NCBI GenBank assembly: GCA_028386065.3
Contig: JAKUCV010000164.1
Location: 1 to 64,000, forward strand
Direction of reading: 5' to 3'
From: Turnera subulata
Taxonomy: Eukaryota > Streptophyta > Magnoliopsida > Malpighiales > Passifloraceae
Length of the DNA: 64,000 nt
Shown: positions 9,093 to 21,530 of the stretch, piece after piece
How the letters are laid out: the number at the start of each line of letters is the position of its first letter
Numbering within the stretch: position 1 is the first letter of the stretch
Translations under genes and position numbers: made by a program
The notes under the pieces: model-generated
Seen by the model: only the letters and a program-made list of their open reading frames with translations
Told to the model about the DNA's origin: nothing
Database searches by the model: none

Positions 9093-10544
9093 TGTTAGGA
9101 CTAATGCTTCCATGTCTCATTTCAGGGTTTTGATAATGACAAACAAACCAAAGCTCCATTGATGAATTCCTTGAAGCAAAAAGACACTAATCAAAGAAGC
9201 ACAAGCCTAAAGACAAAGGAGTACAAGATTTGAAGCAACAAGGATGAAGATATATAGAGAGTTCATCTATAGAAAATCCTTGTAAATGGTAACTCAAGAA
9301 TTCCAAGTTAATGCTCAAATCAAAAATCGTGTTCCTTCATGCATTCATATCATAAAACGACTTTTGAGTCCTAAAATATCGATGTTCTGTCCACAACATC
9401 GATGATGTTTTTGAACAAACATCGATGTTGTGTACAATGTTGTATTTTCCAAACTTTTCCCAATTTTTGACAGAAGTATAAAAACATCGATGTTGTATTC
9501 TAAACATCGATGTTGTGTCTTTCAAAGCTTTTCAAATTTTTACGAAGCATGAAAACATCGATTTTGTATTTTAAACATCGATGTTGTGTAATTCTCAGGT
9601 TTTCCAAAATTCGGCAGAAGCACCAAAACATCGATGTTGGATTATAAACATCGATGTTGTGACAAAGTGTTTTCAAACATGATTTTTGCGAAGCTCAAAA
9701 ACATCGATGTTTGATCAGAGAACATCGATGTTGTATCTAAAAACATCGATGTTGTTTATACAAACATCGATGTTTTACTAGCCGTTGGCTCAATTATTTG
9801 AATGCAACGGCTAAACATCGATGTTCTTGAGCAAAACATCGATGTTGTGCCGTTATGAGCAGAAACCTTTTTCCAACAACCATGCTACTTTGTTTAAAGA
9901 GTTTCAGACTTTGTCCCCAACATCTATATGTATGTTTACGACTATAAATAGAGGCCAAAAACCTCACTTTCAGTTTGATCAACTCCCATATACATTCAAG
10001 TATTCTTTGAAAACCATTCAACCAATTTGTGAGCTATAACTTGTGAAAATTCTGAGTTGTTCAATAAGAGCTTTCTTTTGTACTCATATCCACTCTATTA
10101 GAGAGTTTTGCTTGAGAGATTGTAAGTGTTATTCATACACCATAAGGGAGGATTGTTCCCTTGAGAGAAGTCTTAAGGTGAGGTATCCTTAAGCAAGTCT
10201 AGGATTCTTGAGATTAGAATTCTTAGGAAAGTCTTGAAGTGAGGTATCTTCAAGCAAGAGAGCTGAAGTTCATGTGACTTGAACTTTCAGGGTTTAGGAT
10301 TCTTGTGACTAGAATTCCTAGGTTGTAACGGTTTGTTAAGCACCCGTAAGCTTAACGTAGATAGTGAAATCTTCAAGTGAGACTTGAAGGGCTGGATTAG
10401 CCACATTAGTAGAGTGTGTGTGAACCAGGATAAAATTCTTGTGTCCTTTATTCTTTCAATTCCGCATTTAATTCCTGCCTATTTCGTTTTTTATTCGATT
10501 ATCGCTATTCACCCCCCCTCTAGCGAAGGGCTATTGTTCTAACA
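9093..10544 (+). repeat. 3' LTR of SIRE-like element
   Basis: Copy of 1680-3130 at about 99 percent identity by eye, including the palindrome array at about 9377-9844 and the TATA box at 9943-9950. It is followed by the target duplication GAGGT at 10545-10549. Confidence 0.95.
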
Positions 10545-10549
10545 GAGGT

Positions 10550-11201
10550 TGGCCTAGAATCACTAGCAAGTTTTTGAAAATAATTCAGGGACATGTACGC
10601 GGACTAATAAATCCGCCCTGTTGACCATCTAGGTAATTTTATGGGTTTCATCGATGCATCGACTAGATGGTCTATTGTGTGCTTATTAGACGCAAGTTGG
10701 CATATTGCGCGCTTATTATGATTAGCCAATTGCGGGTATACATCCCTAATTATTTTATAAGACTATATGTCTTGATAATGCTGGTATATCTCTACAATGG
10801 ATAATGTATATTGTTGGAAATAATGGTTGAACATCCGGTAGCTTATGTTCACACCAAAAACGATCTGGGTGAATTGTTCATTAAATATTTCCAATTGATT
10901 GCAAGACCATCGCTAATGTGATATTACTGTTTTAACAAAATGGTATTGTACATGCAGCAGCACTTGTGTGCATCAAGCCAACAAGTTATCATAAGATCTC
11001 TCCATTTAATTGGTTCATGGTCACGAACCTAGTATCTCCCATCTTCGGACTATTGGTAGTAGTACTGTATATAATGTTCCACCACAGTATAGTAAAATTG
11101 GTCCTTAAAGAAGACTGGGAAAATATGTTGTGTATGTTGGGTATGTTGGTTATTAATTTGATGAAAGAGTTCACCCAACATAAGGGGGAGAAAATAAGTA
11201 G
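10550..11201 (+). pseudogene. Tork-like copia integrase fragment, part 2
   Basis: Translation across frames gives ESLA, FLKIIQGH, FMGFIDASTRW and later fragments around 10860-11050. This is the order of a copia integrase core following the pre-integrase piece at 1501-1679. Many stops and shifts show it is long dead. It ends at the target site AGTAG of the Athila element and resumes at 24779. Confidence 0.75.
11197..11201. other. Target-site duplication AGTAG (left)
   Basis: Identical to 24774-24778 on the other side of the Athila element, so 11202-24773 is a single insertion. Confidence 0.95.
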
Positions 11202-12535
11202 TGTTCGTGCAAAACCGACTGCAAGTGCACAGTGTTGCTGTAGTAAACAAGGTCGAATCACAGGGACTGTGAAATAACACTGTCCTTAGAGCTTTCGATC
11301 GATTAGACTATAAAACAACAAGTAAATAAAAGTATCGAATGGGTGAGGGTAATAAACTGAATAAAACAAAGTAAATAAACTAAAAGGGAGAGTAACAGCG
11401 TGCACTAGTGAAGTGATCCAATAATAAAAGAACCTAGGTTGTCCGGGTTTCACTTCAACGGGTGCTGTCTAAATAATAAAACTATGGTTTGGCTAATTTA
11501 TTCGTCTTCTTTGTAGGGCTCCCTAGTCTATATCATCTACAACCAGCTGTTCACTGTTATTGTAAACCTACCCTAGTCCCGAACAACCCGCTGTTCGCCA
11601 GTGTTGCCTATCCTAAGGTGCAGTAGGCGCTGTACTAGGTGCTGGATCCTCAACTACCCTAAAAATCTTTTTCGACAACAGTTAGGATAGAGGTTGTGTA
11701 TGGAACGATCAGATTTCCTTACTTCTCCTGTTCAGTCCTTCGCTAGGTCGTCTAAGGTGCACAAGAAGGTGATAAGGCCGCATGCGTTGTTAAGCACTCC
11801 ATACACAAATCAAAGAATAATGAATAATAGAAGCCAAAACACTAATTATTACTCAAACATAACTGTAACTACATCCCATAAACCTAGATTAAGGAATTTA
11901 GTTCATGAAGAAACTAAAAACAACAAACAAACAAATAAGCGACATGCTGTCGGATTATGAACCGAAAGTCTTCACTTGCTTTAATCGAATTCTTCAAGCT
12001 CCTTCTGCTCTGAAAGCTGTGTGTTGTGCTCCAGAAAGTAGAGAAGTCGAAGATAGTCTTCAGGGTTTTTTTTGTTCTTTTTTATTTGTAGAGAACAAAT
12101 CTTCTGTTAAAACCCTAATTCTTGAGGAATGAGTTTTCTTCTCAAAACCTAGTAGCAAAAGGTCTTCTTTCCTTCCAAGGAGTGTCCACGTGATCTTCAA
12201 TAAAATCTCCTTGAATTTAGGTACAAGTCTCCAAATTAATTTTAAAAATCGGGACTTTGACGCCAGCGCCGCTGTCAGAGTGCATCTGGGCGCTGTCGCT
12301 GGTGCTGTTTGAACTGGAACTGGGCATTCAGCAGCGCCTTGCTATTTTCGGGCCAACATTGTCAAAATCCACTCCAAGAAGGACATAATTGCACCTATAA
12401 GCAAACAAGATCTAGGAAAAATAGAATTTGGTGTAAAAGTAAGTGATTTCCCATCTAAATGTAAGAATTGATGCTAAATGCAGGGCCAAAAAACTACAGT
12501 GCATGCTGTAAAAGTGTGTAATTTCATGCTCATCA
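11202..12535 (-). repeat. 3' LTR of Athila element
   Basis: 1334 bases running TGTTCGTGC to CTCATCA on the plus strand. It matches 23613-24773 except for a stretch around 11535-11715 that is missing on the other side, plus scattered substitutions. Confidence 0.95.
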
Positions 12536-12537
12536 AA

Positions 12538-12550
12538 TTCCCCCAAACTT
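12538..12550 (-). other. Polypurine tract of Athila element
   Basis: On the minus strand AAGTTTGGGGGAA lies directly before the 3' LTR, where plus-strand synthesis is primed. Similar tracts recur at about 13886-13897, 13973-13982 and 16013-16022. Confidence 0.8.
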
Positions 12551-14167
12551 AAACCTTTGCTTGTCCTTAAGCAAAACACAAACTTAATCACAACGAAAAT
12601 GATGCAGCAGGAAATTACAACAACCATCTCAAAATCAAAACAAATCAGCAGCACTTGTCACGCACTCTACAGCTCCCGCTGTCAAAATCCTGAATTGTCT
12701 CATTGAAGAAAAATCATCAGTTCTAATCCAACAAAGTTCAGAAAGCACAGAGATGATCAAAAGAAAATCAAATAGGTAGCCATTTAACCTTTGAAGCCTC
12801 TTATACCCTTTCAAAAGGATAAATGCCCAAACTAATCAACCATCTCATAAGCCAATTCAAGTTTTCTATCTCTACTAATGAGTATAAAGCATAATTAAGG
12901 ATCATAAGGTCTTTCTTGGTCTTGTGATGGGGTCAGTTTGAGGCTAATCAAAAGAAGGGAATTACAAGGATAATAAAAACTGCTTACCTTCCAAAATCCT
13001 AACTTAGGATAGCTTCTTCTTTCATAGTAATGTTCGAACCAAGAATTTATGAACCTTTGGAGCACAATTAGAGTTGCAGGAGATAATGAGAGCAAAAAGA
13101 CTTATCAAGGGAGTGTAGATAGATTTTTTTTTTTTCATTTTGAACTACTCCCTTGATCTCATTACAGTACATCACTCATCTCCATGTTCTTAAATTAGAA
13201 AGCTCCATTTAATATCTTGACAAAGTCCTTGTGTTTTCTCCTTATAGCGGGTGCTGTCACGACGCTGTCAACCTAAAAGTTAGAACCAGGAAGGCAAACA
13301 GATATGGTCGGGCTATAATTTGAAGAATAGAGTGCTTTAAAGCACTTTGATGGTCATGCAAGGCTCAAATAGCTTAGGTATCATGGTGTGGGTATGTGAA
13401 AATGCATTTGACCATCAATCTAGGCTCAAAGGGGTTGTCAAGTGGAAATTATGATACAGGTAGGATAAAAGTCATGTTAAGCTCAGCAAACAATGCCTAT
13501 ATCATCTCCTCAATTATACCAATATGCTAAAAATTTCGCTTCAAAAGAAAATGAGAATCGGTTCTAAGATAGCTGACAGCAAGCACTGTAAAGTTTAAAG
13601 AAGAGCAATTGGCACAAGTTACCTCGTTGGTATCACAACTCCCAAGTGATTTTTATTTTCTCTTCCTGTATAAACTAAACCATACTGAACTTGAACTGAT
13701 TATCAGGTGTTAAATTTAAGAATCATCAGGAAATTGCAACGGGTGAAGCAACAACGTGCGCTGCAGCATGCTGCTTCAGCGAATAAAGTCGAGAAGGCAT
13801 AATAAAATCCAGCAGCATACACATCAAAAGTCAATTGGCCATGAACAGAATGCATAAACATAAACACAGAAATGCCAATTTCTGCCTCCCCCAAACTTAA
13901 ATTCCACAGTGTCCTCACTGGGGGCAAAAATCAACAGGAACTACACAAAAGAAACAAAACAGAGGGGAAAAAGTCCCCCAAACTAGTCCAAGGAAACAGA
14001 ACAAGACAGAAAAACAAAAAGAGAACAAATGCAGAAAAGAAACATGTGATGTAGAACATGAAAGCGCAGCCAAAGCGTCAGGGGTCATCCTTGGGCAGTC
14101 GATCTTGGAGGTCAAATAAGAGGCTGACAATCTGGCGCAACTGCGCCCCGATAGTGTCCTGCAGCGT
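12551..14167. other. Non-coding region between third ORF and 3' LTR
   Basis: I see no protein-like frame on either strand. The stretch holds two extra polypurine-like tracts and many scattered GCTGTC / GCGCTG words. Athila elements commonly have such a long non-coding 3' region. Confidence 0.6.
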
Positions 14168-15691
14168 CTAGAATCGGCCATCAAAGTGGTGTTGCAGCGT
14201 CACTATGTCCGCAACAGTGGCTGCTGGAGCCGAGGAGGAACCAGAGGCAACGGCCGCGGTGGTGGAACTCCCAAGAGCAGCAGGTGCTGGCGTAGGCTTG
14301 TTAGTGGGGAACGGACCAAGGAACCTGAGAGTCTCAGTCTGTTCACACGTAGTGATCTCCTTAAGCGCATCATACTTGGACAAATCAATCCCAAAATGCT
14401 CGGCCAGCATTGTGATAAAACCAGAACACCCCAAATAGGCCTGCTTCAAATGGTGTTCAAAGCGGGCAAAGAGGTAGTTGCCCACATTGATCGGTTGGCG
14501 ATGAACAAAACACCATAGGAAAAACAACCCATGTCGAGCCACCACTTTCTTGCTACTGCTACGGCAGAAAAGGGTCCGAGTCAAAACATCATGCACATAC
14601 TTGAGCATGAGATTCTTAAGAACGGTGCCAGGAGAGTAAGAGGGACTATACTTCAGGCCGTTAGTTGGGATCTCAGCCCATGCTTCCTGGGCATTATATT
14701 CTAGTGGTGGTGCCCTTAGACCATCATCCAGAAAACCAAATAAAGCGTTAAACTCCGACAGGGTCATACTGTGATTGCGATTGTCCAATCGGAAGGAGAT
14801 GGACTCCTCTATCCCAGCAACGCTGTCACCCGGGATAGCCGTGAAACTCCCATAGAACTCATGGGTCAGTGCCGGATAGCTAGACTGATACATCTCAGCA
14901 AATTTCACCCAACCAACAGCCGCAAAAATTTCATCAATAAGGGGTGGAAATTTATAAGCATAGTGGGTACCCTTATCGAAGAATCTGGTATTGAGGACCT
15001 CCTTGGTGGCTTGCAGCGCGTGCTGTGCGCGATGGGTGTTGCTGACGAACTTAATCGCCACCGGTGGCTTGGGAGCAGCGGGCGCGGTTTTGCCGACCTC
15101 TTTGCCAACGCTCGCGAGTCACTTTCGGCGGCCGCTGCGCCCGGAAGCGGGTGTGATGGAGCGCTGCTGGCGTTTGGCTGGTGGAGGGGAATCAGGGGCT
15201 GGGCTCCGGTCCTCACTCTTGATTGGAGGGGAGGACTCGGAGACCTTGCGCTTGCCCTCGCGCTTAGCTGTGGCGGCGTGGCTACTCCAGGAAGCGATCT
15301 GGGTGGCGGTGCGGCTACTCTTACGAGTGCCAGTGCTGCGAGCAGCATCGGGTGGGGTGGCCTCGTCGGTGAGATTCACCAGCGCATCGCCCTCCTGTGG
15401 GAGAGAGCGGCCCAATGGGGGCGGTGTTTCGTCACTAGGGGAGGAAGAGGCATCAGAGAGGACGGGTGTTGGGGGGTTATTGGTGTCAGTGAGTGGTGTG
15501 GTGGTAGGGAGTGGCGTGGTTGGTGGTTGGGTGGCGGCAACAGCAGAGGTGGGGGTGGCTACTGTAGTGGTAGGGGTTGGGTGTGTGGTTGTTGGGTCAA
15601 CGGCGATGGAGGTTTGGTGGGTTGTGGCGGAGTCGGAAGACGGTGGGGTAGTAAAGGGAGGAGTGGTGGAAGTTTGTTCGCCGTCGGCCAT
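14168..15691 (-). pseudogene. Athila third ORF (ATHILA ORF-like / env-position), one in-frame stop
   Basis: The frame starting at 15691 is interrupted only by TGA at 15119-15121 and continues in the same frame to 14168. The first 190 residues are rich in Thr, Pro and Ser and end in a basic, nuclear-signal-like stretch. The second part (from 15061) carries the Athila ORF domain: TRFFDKGTHYAYKF near its start, TLSEFNALFGF in the middle, then RTLFCRSSSKKV and INVGNYLFARFEHHL. Its position after integrase is where endogenous-retrovirus-like plant elements carry an env-like gene, but no signal peptide or membrane segment is evident, so an envelope role is not shown. Confidence 0.8.
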
Positions 15692-16502
15692 GGCGGAGGA
15701 AGTATAGGGAGGAAATTGGGGGTTAGGGATTTGGTGAAGAAGGGAGCGTGTGTGAGAGAGAGAAAGGAGAAAGAGAGTGTGGGCGGCGAGTTGATGGAAA
15801 AGAGGGAGAGGTAATTATGGTGTTGGTGGGCGTGGAAGTGTTGGAAACTGGAGAGAATATGGAGGGGGGTGGGATGGTAATGGGGGAAGTTACATGGAGA
15901 AGAGAGGAACCGCCATCATTAGTGCACCCCAAAATCAGCAACCCAATATATCTTGGAATCCCAAATTTTTCTGCCCAGGATGACTCTGTCTACTGCGAAT
16001 TTCTGTCTTTCTTCCCCAAACTTATATTTTGGCATGAGCTTTCATGTTATGAAAAATGCATGGATGTAAGGGTATGATGGACAATTAGCACGCAAGGTGT
16101 ATGATGCACTCAATAGGACATGCATAGCAGAAAAATAAAAGAAGAGTTGAAGTGGCTTCTTTGGATGTCAATGTGTGCGAAAATAGCTACAGTTCGTGTT
16201 GTAATCTATTAAATCCACGTCTTTATGGTATTTTCTGATCTTTCTACTTTTTAGGGCTGCAAAAGAACAGCAAACAAAAACCCAACAAAGAGAAAATAAA
16301 TGGGATGTACTAAAAACATTAAAACTTACCCTCGGGTTGCCTCCCGAGCAGTGCTTCTTTTACGTCTTGTAGCTGGACACAAAGCTGATCACTCTACAGC
16401 GGGTGCTGCTAGTGAAGCAACCAGCGGCTCATCAATCGGGCCATTGGGAAAATAGCGCTTGAGCCGCTGGTGATTGACTTTGAAAGGGGGATGGTCCCCC
16501 TT
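15692..16502. other. Spacer between integrase and third ORF
   Basis: Non-coding on the minus strand as far as I can see. Upstream of the third ORF it is pyrimidine-rich on that strand (15700-15850), as expected of a leader, and it contains a polypurine-like tract at about 16013. Confidence 0.5.
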
Positions 16503-17873
16503 TTAGATTTCAACAGCACCATGTGGAAAGACAGTTACCACCGTGTAGGGTCCTGTCCAGCGTGAGCGAAGTTTTCCAAGAAACAGCTTCAGTCGAGAGT
16601 TGAACAGCAGCACCTGTTCACCCGCCTTGAATTGCCGTATGAGGATATTCCCGTCATGCCACCTTTTGGACCTTTCTTTGTAAATTTTATTGTTCTCATA
16701 AGCCTCAAGGCGGATTTCTTCAATCTCATTAAGCTGGAGCTGCCTGGCAGCGCCTGCTGCCTTGTCATCGAAGTTAAGGGCCTTGATTGCCCAATAAGCT
16801 CTATGCTCCAACTCCACTGGTAAGTGGCAGGACTTCCCATACACCAATCGATAAGGGGTGGTGCCAATAGGGGTCTTGTAGGCCGTCCGACAAGCCCACA
16901 GCGCGTCATATAGCTTTATAGACCAGTCCTTGCGGGTGGTGCTAACAGTTTTCTCCAAGATACGCTTGATCTCCCTATTAGAAACTTCCACTTGACCGTT
17001 GGTTTGAGGGTGATAGGGTGTTGCAACCCGGTGTGTGACCCCATAATGCTTCAACAGCGCCCCAAATAGCTTGTTGCAAAAATGGGACCCTCCATCACTA
17101 ATAATGACCTTTGGAACACCAAACCGTGTGAAAATATTCTTCTTCAAGAATTGAGTAACAATAGAGCCATCATTAGTGGGAGATGCAATAGCTTCAACCT
17201 ATTTGGTCACGTAGTCCACAGCTACTAGAATGTAATGGTGTGAATGGGAGGAAGGAAAAGGACCCATGAAGTCAATACCCCATACATCAAAGGGTTCGAC
17301 GAACAACAGCCCCTGCTGCGGACCTTCATGGCGCTGGGAAATATTTCCAGTGCGCTGGCAATGATCACAAGACTTCACAAATTCCCGAGCATCTTTGAAG
17401 ATAGTCGGCCAAAAGAAACCAGAGTGAAGCACCTTTAATGCCGTCTTCTGAGCTCCATAATGTCCTCCATAAGGGGTCTGATGGCAACTGGCAAGGACTG
17501 TCTTGTGGGATTCTTCAGGTAAGCATTTACGAATAAGACCATCTCCACAGTGTTTGAACAAATCTGGCTCATTATAGTAGTAAGGCTTGATATCATATAA
17601 GAATTTCTTCTTTTGATTGTAGTTCATATCAGGGGAAAAGACACCACATACTATGTAATTCACATACTGTGCATACCATGGGTAATCGGCTCTGAAAACG
17701 TTGGCAGCGGGTCGTGTTGCCCATGCAGTGTGCGCTGCGGCCACTAAGAACTCATCCGACAATTGATCATTGATAGAAGGCTCATCCAATGGTGAATATT
17801 CCCGATTTAGAACAATGCGGGAAAGATGGTCCGCCACCATATTCTCCGTTCCTTTCTTGTCTCTGATCTCCAA
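16503..17873 (-). pseudogene. Athila integrase
   Basis: The integrase inserts the retroelement DNA. The frame from 17873 shows the end of RNase H (GTENMVADHLSRIV), the HHCC zinc-binding region (HQTPYGGHYGAQKT, then CDHC), and the first catalytic Asp in VWGIDFMGPFP. A TAG at 17199-17201 breaks the frame just after AVDYVTK. The part from 17147 carries the second Asp (ISDGGSHF) and the catalytic Glu ([10 protein letters not shown]), then the basic C-terminal region (RWTGPYTV). All three DDE residues are present, but the single stop makes the gene non-functional as it stands. Confidence 0.9.
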
Positions 17874-18194
17874 ATCAAACTCTTAAAGGAGAAGGATCCA
17901 GCGGATGAGGCGGGGCTTAGCATCCTTCTTGGTCAAGAGATACCGCAGAGCAGCATGGTCAGTATGAACAATTACTTTGGATCCTAGAAGGTATTATCGG
18001 AACTTGTCGACAGCAAATACTATGGCCAGCAGCTTCTTCTCGGTAGTGGAACAGTTGAGCTAGGCATCGTCTAGCGTACGATTGGCATAATAGATGGCAT
18101 GGAGCCTTCCATCTTTTCGCTGCCCCAGTATAGCGCCCACGGCATGGTCGCTGGCATCAGTCATGATCTCGAAGGACATCGTCCAATCAGGTGG
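17874..18194 (-). pseudogene. Athila RNase H region
   Basis: Translated in pieces, the minus strand gives TDASDHAVGAILGQR, ANRTLDDA, TEKKLLAIVFA and [11 protein letters not shown], the RNase H segment of gypsy pol. Stop codons are visible (for example before LNCSTTEKK, before YYLLGSK and before EFDLE). Confidence 0.8.
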
Positions 18195-18529
18195 CTACAT
18201 GATTGGTGCGGTCACCAGCGCCTGCTTTAACCTGCAAAAGGCATCTACACAAGACTGATCAAATGCAAAGTCGACATCTTTATTAAAGAGGTTCGTCAAA
18301 GGCTTTGCAATCTTTGAGAACTCTTTAATAAAGCGTCGGTAGAAACCAACATGTCCAAGGAAACTACGAACAACGCACACTGTCGTGGGTTGAGGCAATT
18401 TTTCAATAACTTCAATTTTTGCTTTATCAACCTCAATACCATGAGCTGAGACTAAATGTCCCAGTATAATGCCCTCTCTTACCATGAAGTGACACTTCTC
18501 CCAATTAAGCACAAGATGAGTTTCCTCAC
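18195..18529 (-). pseudogene. Athila reverse transcriptase, C-terminal part
   Basis: LNWEKCHFMVREGIILGH and FYRRFIKEFSKIAKPL are the thumb/connection motifs of gypsy reverse transcriptase. The frame continues, after removal of the solo LTR at 18530-20075 and one copy of CTCAC, into VLQRCEE upstream, so the two pieces were once continuous. Confidence 0.9.
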
Positions 18530-20075
18530 TGTAAGTTTCCGTAATCTATATGACACTCATATACAACATCGATTGCACAGCGGAAGCACGGAAACTCAAC
18601 CAAGAACCAAGTGAAGCATGCATAAACCGTATAACAATTTTTACATACCTGGAAGGTTAGGATCTTTCACCTAACTTGTGTAACTGAATCAGCTAGAGCC
18701 AGACAAAAGCCTCACCCCTCTACGGTATCCATACGAACCGTGACCGACTTAGAATCGTCACACGAGTCAAGCCTCGAGCTCCCCCGGACTGATGTGCTAG
18801 CAAGAGTAAACCGGGAGCAACAACTTTGTGGTGTTTGTGTGTATGGTTATCTTCTTTCTTTCACAAAGAATGAAGAAGAGGTGTGTATGGTGTTTTTCTC
18901 TGAATTTGCAGAAGCAAAAACGTGAGAGTGAGGGAGCAGAATGTAGAGAGTGATCAGATCACCACAAAGTGCCCAATCCCACTCATAAAAGTCCAATAGC
19001 ATAATGGCCAACATAAGGCCCCATTAGGTGGCAAGATAATGGCATTCATTATCATGCCTCCACTAATGGACAACCTGAAAACACACCACCTTACCACTAA
19101 TGTCTGGCCAATTATTCAGTTAATAATTGTGCCAAAACCGACCCTGGTTCAACCACGGTCCAACCACAGTCCAACCATACCCGGTCCAACCACGGTTCAA
19201 CCATCTGCTCAAATCAACGGTTCTATGTGTGTGACCCTGTAGGAACTTGTAACGTCTGACAATAATTGTAAAATCCCATTTTACAATTATAAACAAAGAG
19301 CAGCATCTAGCAACACATCATTGCTACCCGAACGACAAGATCAGTACTGATTCTCTATGCCTCGGAACATGTCATCGTCCTTTCGTCCCATTATCAAGAT
19401 CAAACACGAGACATGGAATTTGTCAATCTCGTATGTGTTTAATCTATGTTTCTTGATCCCCGAGTTAACTGTACAAAACAGATACCCGTGATATCACCAT
19501 ATCACTCAATCCGAGCATGGCCATGCATTTAACAGTTCAACTCTATCAAGAAACCATATGATAATATACCCGTTATATGGGTCGAACGAATCCCGTCTTG
19601 ATCAATCAAAACCCACTACACACTCATCATATACCCAATGATTACCCATACGTCTATCCAGTTACGGATGACCAGGAATAATATCAAAGCACATGATTCA
19701 TATGTTGGATACCTTGACGATCTCAGGTCGAAGGACAATACATCTATAAGAAACACTAATGACATACACATAACGTTCCATGTAGTGTTCTTATGTGGGT
19801 CGGTCCGGTCCACAAGTTCTCTAACTTGTACCCGTATGTTGAATTCATATCACATATAAATTCTCAACATACGCTAGTCTTAATTTATTATTACAACCCG
19901 TCCGTAATAATAACCGACTAGGGACATTTAAGAATATACATATCAAATAAATATACACTAGGGTTATATATATGTGCAAGCAATTATCTCATAATTATAT
20001 ATATATCGGAATAACCTCAATGTATATACATGACTACAATCATCCATAGATTGGCTTTTGGGCATATAACTAACA
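18530..20075 (-). mobile_element. Solo LTR of family X nested in Athila pol
   Basis: The 1546-base LTR runs TGTAAGTTTCC to ATAACTAACA on the plus strand and is flanked by the perfect duplication CTCAC (18525-18529 and 20076-20080). No internal retroelement sequence is present, so recombination between two LTRs removed the body. It is the reverse complement of the family at 1-1259. The open frames inside it are not protein-like. Confidence 0.95.
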
Positions 20076-21530
20076 CTCACAACGCTGCAACACCTTGGTT
20101 AGATTTCTTAAGCAATTATCAAATGAAGTTCCATATACAGAAAAGTCATCCATAAAAACCTCCATAATATCCTCAATAAAATCAAAAAATATGCTCATCA
20201 TGCAACGCTGAAAAGTAGCAGGTGCATTGCATAAACCGAACGGCATGCGCTTGTATGCAAACGTACCGTATGGGCAGGTGAAAGTTGTCTTCTCCTAATC
20301 ATTTGGATGGATGGGAATTTGGAAGAACCCTGACTATCCATCCAAATAACAGAAGTGTGTGTGCTTAGCCAGCCGTTCCAGCATTTGATCGATAAAAGGG
20401 AGGGGAAATGATCTTTACGGGTGGCGTTGTTGAGCTTACGGTAGTCAATGCACATGCGCCAACCCGTCACTGTCCGAGTAGGTATCAATTCATTGTTGGC
20501 CTTGCGAACTACTATCATCCCTCCCTTTTTAGGCACCACATGCACTGGACTCACCCATAGGCTATCCGAGATGGGATATATGATGCCAGCGTCAAGAAGT
20601 TTGAGGATTTCCTTCTTGACTACCTCCTTCATATTCTCATTCAACCTCCTCTGATGCTCAATAGTGGCTTTGCATCCCTCCTCCAATGGAATGTGGTGCA
20701 TATATAGAGAAGGGTTGATTCCCATGATGTCTTCAATGGTATAGCCAATAGCAGCGCGATGCTGCTTGAGGACAGTCAGCAAGGCGCTGGTCTCATCTGC
20801 AGAAAGGTTAGCACTAACAATAACAGGATATGAATAATTGGAACCAAGGAAATCATACCTGAGATGTGATGGAAGGGGTTTTAGTTCCACCTTTGGTACG
20901 ACGGGCTGGGGTACAGCGTCCGCTGCCGCTGTTTCTGTGCCAGTGTCATGCGGGAGTACCTCAAACACATGCTGGGAAGGATGCAGAATAGGGGTAGTCG
21001 ATAACTGATGTGCTACATCTCCCACAGCAAGGTCGTCATCTTCTGGCACTACACTTGTCGCCAAACAAACAAACAGCGCGTCGTCAGAATGCACAATGGG
21101 CGCTGTCTCCGTGACAATATCTTCTAGATCATCCTCCAAGATCTGGACCATGTAGCAGGCATTAGAGGGGACTTCAGACTTTAGAGCTCTCTGTACGTTG
21201 AACTCCACTGTATCCTCCCCAACGCGTAATGTCACACTCCCATCTCGAGCATCAAGGAGCGCACCCGCTGTAGCAAGGAAAGGTCGGCCAAGGATGATGG
21301 GGGTCTGGTCATCGAGCTTCATGTCCATGATGACAAAATCACAGGGAATATAGAACTTTCCCACCTTGACTGGGACATCTTCAAGGACTCCTACTGGATA
21401 TTTTACGGGATCGGTCAGCAAGCTACAGCACCATGCGGGTAGGCTTGATTCCTCTAAAGTCCAGCTGTTGGGCTGCTAATAAAGGCATCAGGCTCACACT
21501 TGTCCCAAGATCACATAAAGCTTAAAGTTC
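20076..21530 (-). pseudogene. Athila protease and reverse transcriptase, N-terminal part
   Basis: Around 21420-21530 the minus strand encodes the protease active site as CDLGTSVSLMPL after a frame change, and a TAG interrupts it near 21430. The frame from 21421 continues with the protease flap region (PIILGRPFLATAGA). It then gives the reverse transcriptase fingers (WVSPVHVVPKKGG, TGWRMCIDYRKLNNATRKDHFP), after which more shifts occur. The catalytic box appears as FMDDFSVYG near 20140-20165. Active-site residues are largely present, but several frameshifts and the nested LTR make it inactive. Confidence 0.9.

Larger units (their letters stand above)
1680..10544 (+). mobile_element. SIRE-like copia element lacking pol, complete with LTRs and TSD
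   Basis: The element runs from TGTTAG at 1680 to TAACA at 10544 and is flanked by the perfect 5-base duplication GAGGT. It has two near-identical LTRs (1680-3130 and 9093-10544; about a dozen substitutions seen by eye). Between them are a primer-binding-like site, a copia gag with a CCHC knuckle, the first residues of a protease, palindrome arrays, an antisense LINE-type endonuclease ORF, a second palindrome array with a TATA box, an env-like ORF and a polypurine tract. Integrase, reverse transcriptase and RNase H are absent, so it must be non-autonomous. The gag style and the extra ORF after the pol position match SIRE/Maximus-type copia elements. The high LTR identity makes it one of the younger insertions here. 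Confidence 0.9.

Noticed and set aside
11050..11280. Minus-strand frames across the junction at 11201
   Set aside because: They span the boundary between dead copia DNA and the Athila LTR, so they cannot be ancestral genes.
14771..15814. 347-codon plus-strand frame
   Set aside because: It overlaps the minus-strand Athila third ORF. The Gly/Trp/Val-rich translation reflects the complement of Pro/Thr-rich coding sequence.
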